This document shows, in pieces, positions 9,289 to 19,395 of a stretch of DNA of 37,500 nucleotides. Source of the stretch: Tubiluchus corallicola (Eukaryota; Priapulida; Priapulimorpha; Priapulimorphida; Tubiluchidae); NCBI GenBank assembly GCA_030141605.1, contig JAQGDQ010000092.1, positions 1 to 37,500 on the forward strand, given 5' to 3'. The notes beneath the pieces are model-generated. The model did not search any database and had not been told where the DNA came from. It saw only the letters and a list, made by a program, of their open reading frames with translations. The stretch's first letter is position 1. Each line of letters opens with the position of its first letter. The position numbers and the translations under genes were made by a program.

Positions 9289-11854
9289 GTGAGTTGTGGC
9301 AGCTAGCTCTACTTTTTGGAGTTTGTCTACTAGTGGTATTTAATTCTCTCATCTAAATTATAATCTTAATATCAAGATTAAGTCTAAGGATCGTATTTGT
9401 TACTTAGTAGTTTTCTAGTCTAGAGTTTTGGTATCTGTTTTCTAAGCAACAGGACTCTGGTTCAAATTCAGGCAGCGTTCCAATTTTTCCAAAATTCCTG
9501 CTTTTCAAGTTTGCTTTAAAAATTCAATTTAAATTGTGAGTTTGTACCATCAGCGGCCTAGTAACAGGTTGTACAAATTATAACACCTATTTATTTTGTT
9601 GTTAATGCGGCACGTTTCGCTTATTTACTTACTGCTTACACTGTAAAAACATTATCAGAGATTCAGAGCTAAGAAAAAAGATGACGTTTATTTATCTACA
9701 GTCATTTAACAGACATCATTAGCACGAATGGTGATTTAGCGATTTACACATAAGCACCTAGAAGACAAATAATAGGCAGGCCCATATAGTCTGGCGTTCC
9801 CAGTTGCGATCGTTCGTAATCTAGGTATAGCTCGTTAGATCATTTGATCAGTCGTCCATCGAAAATGCCAAAAACGGAAACTTAATTGGTCATCTAAAAA
9901 GCATAGCCAGCTGGTTAATATGTTATGAACTATTATTGTTTATTTGCAAGAAAAAAAACTAAGAACAAGTAAAAAAAGCAACAATGTCAAAGCAAGATAC
10001 TTATAGTTTCGCTAGGCATCATGTTAAAAAACCGTGATATGCGATTTAAGGGAATGATTACAAATCGAGAAACTTATCTAGCCCCATATACTAATTAAAG
10101 TGATGATTATTTTGCAGCTCTAAATTTTTGGGTAGTTTTGTGTAGAGCAGTGTACCATATCTAGATCAGGCAGGTGTAGCCTAGATGGTGTGCACACACG
10201 AAGTTCGGGAATTATTTTCTTGCAAAAGAGGATAGAGCAGGCATTGCTTACTCGTCAACTACCAGTTAACTAAGGAAATAACTTTTGAATTTAGACAAGA
10301 CTGATTTTGGTGTAATTAGCTTACAGTCGTTAGATTTTATATTATTATATAAACACACTCAAATGTAACCAATCTCTTGTGCTTAATTTAAGGTTCCAAC
10401 GTTTATAAATAAAAATGAAGCTTACCTATTTTGTGTTAAGAAAAATGTCTAATATTCTACACAAATTGCAGTTGTTTTGTTATAGTATCCAAACCTGGAA
10501 CTCTGATGTAGGTTTGTATCTCAGTCATACCTTGCGCTGCTTACTTAAAGATTCTTACATTTTTGCTTGGTGTAAGAGTGCAAATATATAATGACCTTGT
10601 GTTGTGAGAATCAGGCTAGGCTACTTTTAGGGTATGGTTAACGGCTCTCCAGATGAATCTGTGGCAAAAATATCTGCTCAGCCATATTGAAGTATAAACT
10701 AGTATGAACCACTGATGCAATGCTTAAAGATCGCCAGTAATGTGAATGCAAGCCTAGCAGAGTGTTTTGCCACTAACCAGCCAGCTGTCACATAGATTAT
10801 TTAGCTAGGACGCGCGACAAATTGATAGAATGAGTTGATCTCATCAAAGGAGGTGACATTAAAGCAACGCGTTTTATAACCACTTGCCTGAAAAAAAACA
10901 GAAAATGTTAGAAAAAAGTTCACGAACGTTAAGTTTTCTAATATTACTGCAGCATTTGAAAAATGAACACGCATTTAAAACTTGTTATAAAGTATTGAAT
11001 TTATTGACCCATTTATTTATTTACCAAACAGGCCACTCACTTTTATCAACAAAAATCATTCTATAAAGTGCAACCATTTAATGAATATTATTCTCGTGTT
11101 TGGTATAGTACTGTAGAAATGTAGAAAAGTCCTATATTTTTGTTACTTAATTTTATTGCACATTGTATTATGTTATCATTTCGCTGTTTTCGATGGCACA
11201 TTTTAATAATATTCTTATTGGACTATATTTACTTTTCTGGTTACTCATTGATATAGTGTGTTAGTCTGGAATTATGTAAAACTATAGTAAAAGAAACTAA
11301 CTACAAATGTCATGCATTTGTTCAGTGTAAAACCTAATACAATTATTTCGTAAATGTAATTTCAGAGAACGGCGGAAGTTAATGTTATGCTCCTAACGGT
11401 GGCAGCACAAGTCAGTTTAATGCTGCACCAAACAGCAGACCAAGTTAGCTCAGTTATCTTCCTGACTACATCAAAGATTAAAGAGTGGGGTCCTTCAAGC
11501 AATGCACCGCAAATTAACAATTTGATTAAAGTTAATCTAGCTGAACTAAACGCCGGCTTACATCAAACTGCAGCGCAGTCTTTACAGCTATTGCACCACA
11601 CAGCAGCACAAACCGACATGGTGCATGGAGCAACAGATCTTTCCGCTCTTCTGTATGACACAGCTGCCCAAACGAGGGAACTAGTTTGTCAAGCTGCAGC
11701 AAAAGTCAGGCAAGCGCTTGAAGTTCTTCGAGTGGACAGTTTGGATGAGGTTGACCAAGTTTGTAGCGAATTACAACGCATGTCTGATAAAGTCAGCCAT
11801 GGTTTGCATGATGCCTCAATATATGTTCGAAAGAAACTACAACCAAAAGGCTAA
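9097..11854 (+). CDS. N-myristoylated 11-mer-repeat protein, unrecognised family (two exons)
   Basis: Exon 1 9097-9288 and exon 2 11366-11854 join in phase 0 (GTCAG|GTGAGT ... TAATTTCAG|AGAACG) to give 226 residues. The N-terminus MGAVCSCGKK fits the myristoylation rule (Gly2, Ser6), with Cys5 and Cys7 as likely palmitoylation sites. An acidic patch and a Pro/Ser/Ala-rich disordered stretch follow to about residue 64. Exon 2 is predicted helical and carries repeated (H/Y)(Q/H/D)TAAQ motifs: Gln79/Gln90, Gln135/Gln146 and Gln166/Lys177 each lie 11 residues apart. Eleven-residue periodicity is known in lipid-binding amphipathic helices (synucleins, perilipins) and in LEA proteins. A membrane- or droplet-surface role is inference; no homologue was recognised. 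The start has a good context (GGAAATGG). More exons inside the 2.1-kb intron cannot be excluded. Confidence 0.72.
9289..11365 (+). other. Intron of the 11-mer-repeat protein gene
   Basis: 2077 bases from GTGAGT to TTTCAG, AT-rich. A tRNA-like SINE relic near 9405-9485 is the only feature I can name; the small ORF at 10884-11066 is AT-driven and unsupported. Confidence 0.65.
9405..9485 (+). mobile_element. Possible tRNA-derived SINE head
   Basis: TTTTGGTATCTG resembles a D-arm/A-box, and 30 bases later CTCTGGTTCAAATTCAGGC matches a T-arm with a B-box (GGTTCAAATTC). The acceptor stem does not pair, so this is not a working tRNA. A decayed SINE or tRNA pseudogene is possible. Confidence 0.3.
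11366..11854 (+). CDS. Exon 2: helical region with TAAQ 11-mer motifs
   Basis: 162 codons plus TAA. Motifs in order: TVAAQ (75-79), HQTADQ (85-90), HQTAAQ (130-135), HHTAAQ (141-146), YDTAAQ (161-166), CQAAAK (172-177). The C-terminal stretch from about residue 183 is charged and coiled-coil-like (LDEVDQVCSELQRMSDKV), ending basic (RKKLQPKG). Confidence 0.75.
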   Translation, partial: RTAEVNVMLLTVAAQVSLMLHQTADQVSSVIFLTTSKIKEWGPSSNAPQINNLIKVNLAELNAGLHQTAAQSLQLLHHTAAQTDMVHGATDLSALLYDTAAQTRELVCQAAAKVRQALEVLRVDSLDEVDQVCSELQRMSDKVSHGLHDASIYVRKKLQPKG

Positions 11855-12895
11855 TTTTACGTACGATTCTGAATATGATTACAATTTTTCCCTGTAAACG
11901 ATTTTTAATTTTTTAAGTATTCAACTAGCCATTGAAACATTATCACTTTGCCGCGTTTTTATTACTTTAATACAATTAATAATCAGCAATAGTTCATATT
12001 AGCTTTTTATCAATCTCATATTTGTGCCTGAATGCATTAAAGATAAAGTTGGACGTATACACGTGTTTGAATACTGAGCAGGTAAATGGTATGAATGCGA
12101 TGGCAGCGAGGCACAGTGAATAACGTATGCAGTATGAATAGCATAGCAGTATGCAGGATAAAAAAGTTTTAAATGGCAAATAAAAGCAACGTTTATAATC
12201 AGCAACACTACGTTTTCATCCAGCAGACCGTTCCAATAGTTCTTTACTCCATTCGAAAGATAATTATTTAATGTTGTTGCCGTTGTGGTTGTTTGCGTCG
12301 TAGAGTAATGCAGCACTTACTTATCAACTTACAAAACGGTGTACCACCTTGCCGTAAAGCAGTTGCCGTCGCTCACATACAAATGGCCAGAAAAGTTGAT
12401 CAAAATGTCCAAACTATGCAGGAGGGTAATATTCTTGATGCCCACCCAAAAAGATGTAGTTCGATCATTTGCACAAAGAAACGAACTTTAAGTGGCATAG
12501 TGTAGTAGTTGTTCGGACGTTATGTGTGGTTGCCGTGCACTGTGTACAGAGGCTCATGGTTTTCTTGTTAGCTTCAAAAATTCATATATAACATTATATT
12601 TTTATACAACGTAATATAAAAAACCACAGATAAAATAAACGGTCGAAAGAAACTTTTAATGAACAGTGCACTGGCTATAAAGTTCAAACGATTTATAGTA
12701 CATTTATAAAATGCCAGAATCAAAAACTGGTGCTACGCAACAAACATTTTCATTTAGACCTACGCGCGAAATGATCTTGGTCATTAAAATTGTTCCAAAC
12801 AGCTCTCCAGCTGGATAACAGAAGTGCCCGCTTGCTAAAACGGAATAACACTTAATTGGTACATTCTTACTGTTCAACAAATTCTTTTTGCTGAA
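11855..12895 (+). other. 3' flank of the 11-mer-repeat gene and intergenic region
   Basis: No canonical poly(A) signal lies close to the stop. The first clear AATAAA is at 12179-12184, about 325 bases downstream. The ORFs at 11999-12316 (minus) and 12293-12505 (plus) overlap each other and show no family signal. The space between the two convergent genes is therefore about 700 bp. Confidence 0.5.
12179..12184 (+). terminator. Candidate poly(A) signal AATAAA
   Basis: First canonical hexamer after the stop codon of the 11-mer-repeat gene. Confidence 0.35.
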
Positions 12896-12900
12896 ATAGT

Positions 12901-12910
12901 TTTATTTATT
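12901..12910 (-). terminator. SYT7: Candidate poly(A) signal of Syt7
   Basis: TTTATTTATT on the plus strand gives two overlapping AATAAA hexamers on the minus strand, about 385 bases after the Syt7 stop codon. Confidence 0.4.
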
Positions 12911-13291
12911 CTGTTCTTGATCTTGAACTGCATTTTGTTAATTTCATCTTATTTCGCCAATATATCTGCAAAGCTTGACTACACTTGTTCACTCTAGGTC
13001 TTGTAACTGAGCATAGACTTATCAATAATTTATGTAAGCCTTTGTTGGGTCTATACCATTTAATGTGCAATGGCAAAGTGTATTAGCACAATGAGTATTA
13101 TGTTCACAGAAATGCTTGGAAATCATTTTAAAATAGGTGATTTTCCGTTTAAATAAGAACCTTTTTTGTTTCTTCAACTTTGTGATAGGAGAACTAAAAT
13201 TTTATAAAGGGCAGAAACTTTAGTGTTCGTCAATTGATCTGCAGCTCTGCAAGTAATTCAGCCTGAAATCTTAATTCATCACATGGTGGAT

Positions 13292-13401
13292 TTAGCTACG
13301 AAGTGTGTGCCATTGGGCAATAGGGTGCTTTGGTTTTAGCAGCATATCATTCCAGTGTCTTGTTTCTGTTGGTCCACTGCGTCTGCTTAACAAAACGCTG
13401 C
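13292..13401 (-). CDS. SYT7: Syt7 exon 8: C2B C-terminus and stop
   Basis: 110 bases after the strong acceptor TTGTTTTTTTCAG. Encodes [20 protein letters not shown], then [14 protein letters not shown] and TAA. This matches the synaptotagmin ending HWxxMxxxPxxPxAQWHxL. It lies 4.1 kb from exon 7 because of the LINE in the intron. Confidence 0.95.
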
Positions 13402-16400
13402 CTGAAAAAAACAACGCAAAAATTGTGCATTGTACAAGTTCATTTATTGATTTTATATTACACGTAAGCCATCTACTGGTTAAAATGGAGTAGTAGCGGT
13501 AGCATTCTTCATTTTGCTTTTTTAAACACTGACCATCACAGTATAAGAATTAAAGATAGAAAAAAAGACAGTGTTACTTCACGATAAAAGCATACATTGT
13601 TCTAGGCTAACGCGGCAGGTGCAAGCTAACTATAAGGCATAGCGCAATGAAAATGAAAGGCAATAACAGACAACTACGGACGTACAGTACACTATAATAA
13701 AACTACACACCAAACTTTCTCTCTCTCTCACACACGCACGCACGCACGCACGCACGCTCACGCACACACACACACACTCCCCCCCTCTCTCTCTCTCTCT
13801 TTCTCAATAAGAGAAAGGTTATTGTTATTAAAACAAGTGTTACGTAATTGTGCGTCTTGTTGTGGACATTACATTGGTGTTATTGGATTTATTTGAAAAA
13901 AAAACCTATGCTAGAAATAGTCGTAATCATAATTACAAGAACAACATGGTCAAACGGGTTTGGCCATTCTTAATTGCCGCCATTCTCGCCACGGCCGATT
14001 GGGATTGGTCTTTATTCCATAATGACTCTGTTAACATGCGTTTTGTGTAGACGGAAGTATCCGGACGCTACAACAAGAATTGAATTTGGCTATTTAATCC
14101 TATGCAGCAAATATTATTGTGCGAGAATCTCAGAAAGTAATGCTACAGTTGTGCCAGTACCTTTTACTAGCAGCAATCAAGATAATCTAAGTTTCGCAAT
14201 CTCTAGCCAAGTAGATGAGAGCAAGTTTGTTCTTCTGCATAATGACCTTAATTATTTTGCTCAAAATCAGTTAGAAGCAGGAGTAGCTTTTACTGACCTA
14301 CTGTCTCTTATTCATGACTTTTACACAGAAGAGCAGTGTGATGAGGCGAAATTGCAGCTTATTAAATAGATACCGGCAGCGTGGGACCGTTCTGAATCTG
14401 GATGTCCCGACTTCGTCAAGAATAGGATCGGCCCGACCAGGAAAAAAGCAGTGTGTAGTGATATATTGAAATTACTGCAGTATGGACCAATAACAAATAC
14501 TGAGCCTGCGCCCAGATTTGCTGATGTACTCACAGAATATACCACCATTGAGTTTAAAATCTGTGGACACATCAGTATTACTAAAACAACTGCAGACTGT
14601 GAAACAGGATCTGGCTTCACTGAAGAACAATTGTGTCAGCAAGGATGATCTAGAAGAAATTTTGGAAAGACGCTTAAATACACAGACAAATTTGTCAGTG
14701 CATCCCCCACAAAACCAGAAAAGCTATTCAGCTGCTTTACAGTCAACATTCAGAGAGAGTGGCAGTGGAATGGAGCATACTCGCTCTAATATGCCGAAGA
14801 ACGAGGGCAACGAAACAAGCAACGATGGTTTCAAGGTGTGGAAGAAGACCAAGCCAAAACGCTTAACAACACGACAGAATACGCAACGCTTCATCACAGG
14901 AACTGCAAAAGAGTGTGGTATTAAATCAGGTAAACCACTACGGCGTATATTTGTGCCGCGTTTAGATCCTCAGACTGTTTCTAGTAACATTGAGGAAGTC
15001 ATCTTAGACCAGTGTAACATTCATGTAAACGTGGAACGTCTGAAAACCAAGAACAGCACGTATTCATCTTTTGTCGTGAACTGTTTTGGCAACGACGAGA
15101 AAGAACGAATCATGAATCCAAACATCTGGCCTACAGGGGTGCTTGTTAAGCCATATTTCCCCCCGAAATCTGCATCTGACGGCAAAGATAGCAACGCTAC
15201 AGCTAAGACAAGCGACCAGTCACAATCCGTGGCTGATGTTGCTCAATCTACCGTTGCTGGGCATACAACGCAAGCGAGCTTGACACTCCTGGCAGCAAAT
15301 CAACGTTCCTGGGGCTCAATGAGTTCTGTTGCTTCGAGTGATGGAAAGTCTTGACATGGATAGCGACAATGTATTAAAAACTCTAAAAATTGTAAGTTAC
15401 AACTGAAACTTCGGCTAATAATTACTTTACTTCGGATGTTAACCAACTACCCTCAACAACCATTACCTATGTTAGTGCAGCTGACAACACATGTACGTGG
15501 CTGGACCACATTATATGCACCGAAGCAGCAAACAAGTTGATTAATATGATTAATATAAATTATGATCTGACGTGATCACATGCCATTAATTGCAGTTTTC
15601 GATGTAGACAGCTTGTTTTCTGGCTCGTCAGACAGCCCTGTAAATACCAATTGTGCATTAGGCCTAAACGCTTCAAACCAAAATTATGTTGCAAAACATG
15701 CCCGGGATTGGAGTAATGCAACCAATATTCAACTGGGTAATTATTATTCTATGACACATGCGGCTTTACTTGATGTATTAATACCATACTCTACAGTCAT
15801 GTGCTGTGATATTCATTGTAGCAGTGATGCACACAGGCAAGAAATAACCAGTTTTCATGATGCGATAATTAACACTCTCAGTACAGCAGCTTCACAAGCT
15901 TTTCCCATTAATGAAAGAATGAGAAACTCTTGGAACGCTGTACCAGGGTGGAATGACTTTGTTGCCGAAAAACACAGTTATTCACGACAATGCTTTGTCA
16001 ATTGGCGTATGCTAGGTAAACCTCGCAGCGGTCCTATTGCAGAAGAAATGCGTCGAGCGTCGTAGCTCAATTTAAATATGCCCTACGCGATTGTAAAAAA
16101 CATCAGCAAAGCATTGTATCAGACAAAAAGGCAAAATTTCCTACCGTCTTATGCATTGCAACTCCTACCAGTTTTGGAAAACAATAAAGAAAGAAACTAA
16201 TTCTAAACTTCCTCTTCCCTCTAGCGTTAATAACGTAACAGGGGAAAACAACATTTGTAATATGTGGGCGGAGCACTATCGCGTTCTTTTTAATTCGGTT
16301 GATAATGGAAATTTGGAGGCGCAGCTGCACCGGGCCCTTGCAGAAGATATGCATATTATACCCAAGTTTACTGTTAGAGAGGTGCAAGATGCAATCGGCA

Positions 16401-19310
16401 CACTAACTTTGCATAAATCTACAGGTCCGGATGATATACAGGCCGAACATTTTAAGTATTCTTCCTCAATGTTACCGGTTCTTTTATCCTTGTTATTTAG
16501 CTCCTGTTTGATTCACGGCTTTCTTCCTGAATCGGTAATGATGTCTGTATTAATTCCTCTAGTAAAGTGGCCAAATACATGTAGATCCTTTCCAAACAAA
16601 AAAGGAAAGACAATACGAAAGATAAAACTATCCAGAACTATTTGTTCCTGCTATAGCCCGTCCATTTACTGACATGCTCACCCAGGACACATTTTAATTT
16701 TACTGCTGAGCGTAAAATTGTTTATTAAAAAGAGAGAAAAGGCTTCTTACTATGAAAACTGAAAACGACTAGTGACACAGAATAAATTCATCATAATAAC
16801 AACTGGAGTAACTAACGACATTCTGCAACATTGTCACTCTAAAATTCTTCCTTGTGAGATTTTTTTCAATTTTCGCCAGTCTTCTTGTTTACAGTTTCTC
16901 ATTTTTATAATTATTGTCATACGACTTATTTTCTTCTGTTTTATTTCAATTCATTCAGTTATACAAATGTTCAACTGCCATGTAATGTTTAGTACATTCA
17001 CCATTCATAGATGGCAGACTAGATGATCACTAGAACTTTGGCTACAGATCTTTCTTTAATTTTTTTAATTATATTTCTTTATATAATTGGGCACACTCAC
17101 TGCAAACCGCAATCTATAGTGCTGAAAGGCAGTGCCTACACAACGTTAACGTTTGTGGTGAGACAGAAGCCGCCTCATTATCAAGTTTAAACCTTTAAGT
17201 GAAGCCACTGAGCCGACAAAGTTATCTTAGTCATTTTCAGATATATGCACATGCTCTCTTAAAGAAGTAACTAGGTGGTCATAAGCAAACTGACCAACCT
17301 CGGCTTGGCTTAACTTTGGTCACAAAGCAAATTGCGCGTGATCACTCGGCAATTTGTAACGTATATTATAATTTGACATTTTTGAAAGCATATTCTATAT
17401 TCAAATTCATATTCTTGTCTAGATTAATTTCAATCTATTCTAAGATTATATCGGTAAGCATTAGTGTACCTATAACGTCATTGCGTCCTATTCTATCATG
17501 GTCCATTGCTGTCACCAATAATGACGTATCACGTATTTTGTCTGCAGTCACAACAAATAAGAACGATTCGTTGTAAACAGGATTAAGTGTTGCTTTCCTT
17601 ACGCTTGTCTTCTGTTTCTGAACCTTTTTACCTTTGTACAATAGCCAGATCTTCACATAAGGATCTAAAAATTATTTAAGCAATGAGGTTTTGCCACAAG
17701 GCTATATAATAAATCAATAATACACATTAATTTTTCAAATATTGGCTGGATTACGCTAGTAGTCCACTACTATGAAACTAGTATCAGTATGACAAAACCA
17801 AAAAAGACTAGGCCATGTGATTTTGAATTAATTTAATCTTTGGTGGTAAAGTAAGTTCCTCAGGCCAGAATTAGTGTGACATTTCTCTCATCAAGTTTGT
17901 TTAAAATGGATGTTTCTTCAAATCACTTGAAAGTCGGCCATAATCTCATACGGCTGACTTTTAGATAAAAGTGTATGTAAAATAAATTAACCACATGCAA
18001 ATTATTGGTCAAATAGAAACTTAGAATTTAGACATTTTTCAGGTAGCTGAGATTGGTACACTGTATTTCATCACTTATGCATACATGTATATATGTCTAC
18101 ATGCAAAGGCCTGAACTTACCAGACGTTTTAGTTCCTGAGAAGTTAAATATGTCTTTCCCCTTGAGATTCTTCCCTTTTAGTACTGTAGCAACTAATTTG
18201 CTGGAGACAGGATGATAGCATAATGATACTAAAATCTCTCCGGTCTTTTCCTGTAAACACAACAAGCAGAATGGCCAGGCAAATGCAACATAATCAATTA
18301 AATAAATAAATAAATGGATGAAAAGCCGTTTCTTTTTTCTTTCTGATTACAAATAATTATGTATATCAAAAATTAGTTTCAACCGACGGAACTGAAACAA
18401 TAAACGGAAAAATCACTATTGTGCAAAATTACAAATTCAAGTGCATTTTGAAAATCATGTTTCTAAAGTGCAGTTCTTCAAGTCGGTGTAACGCGCAGGA
18501 GGTGAAAATCGTGCATTAAGTTTCTATAAACAAAAAGCAGGCACAAACATTTAGTTTCATTCATTACACTTTGACTACTTGATAAAAATTCACGAAAAAA
18601 TAGAAATGCCCTCTAATTGCAAATTTTTTCATTTATTTATCATATGAAGGTGCATTTTATACGGCGTATTAAAATGAGACTTTTAGCAAGAAACCGTCTG
18701 AAACAGAATTTTGAAGGAAATAGTGTATTCCTTAAACAATAACTCTCCGAACTTACTCTGGCCTTTTGTATTGGCTGTAACGCTTTCCACACTGTGCAGC
18801 CTTCTGATAAATTGACTTCACACAATGGCAAGAAGATTTCTCCTATTGGATCATTCCTACTGAATTTATCGTAGTCATAAATTTGCAGGTTTAGGACTCG
18901 CGTTTGTATTTTTTGATACGGAAAACCTAGAAAACAAATGTTTGTTGCCGATACACAAAAATCGAAAAATGTTGGCAATCCGCAGTATGAGTCCAAGCTT
19001 ATAAAAATCTATATAGTGTGTAGTATGTACTATGTTCAGCCTATTTCATCTTATCATATTAATTTATGATAATATCTTACAAGTAATTTTATTTTCGGAT
19101 GAGACGTGTAACACAAAATTTTATATCTATGTTTAATAATATGTTACTTTTCTATTAAAAACCCTTGGTAACTATTTTATAAATGCATCATTTCTTGTTG
19201 CGTATCTGTCCAAAAACAATTCTCACTTTCCGGTTTATCTTCTTTCTCCTTTAATTACACTAGTTGATTACTGTATTAATATCTCTTTCCAACTGTCTCC
19301 CGTTCTTAAG

Positions 19311-19352
<42 letters not shown>

Positions 19353-19353
19353 G

Positions 19354-19395
<42 letters not shown>

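Larger units (their letters stand above)
14100..16590 (+). mobile_element. CR1/L2-like LINE remnant, internally deleted and 3'-truncated
   Basis: ORF1 and ORF2 remains lie in order on the plus strand, antisense to Syt7. ORF1 has a stop at 14367-14369 and a frameshift near 14535. ORF2 starts one base after the ORF1 stop, loses most of its endonuclease, is frameshifted near 15570 and 16060, and stops being recognisable just after the first reverse-transcriptase motifs near 16580. No 3' tail is seen. Most LINE copies lose their 5' end; this one keeps the 5' half. Confidence 0.85.
13402..17469 (-). other. SYT7: Syt7 intron 7
   Basis: 4068 bases between exons 7 and 8. It contains a compound microsatellite and a plus-strand CR1/L2-like LINE remnant of about 2.5 kb. 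The rest (16600-17469) is AT-rich with no other recognisable feature. Confidence 0.85.

Noticed and set aside
10138-10215. tRNA-like boxes (GTAGCCTAGATGGT and GAAGTTCGGGAATT)
   Set aside because: The B-box deviates from consensus and no stems pair; weaker than the candidate at 9405-9485.
12200-12260. Minus-strand similarity to the lectin-like exon (ACGGTCTG..TGGATGAAAAC)
   Set aside because: The shared stretch is about 20 bases with a gap and the frame around it is not conserved; probably chance.
17160-17210. Minus-strand AQWLHLKV followed by a stop, resembling the end of a synaptotagmin C2B
   Set aside because: The upstream sequence has no C2B content and a stop in frame. The true last exon at 13401-13292 matches HWNDML...PIAQWHTL with the correct splice phase.
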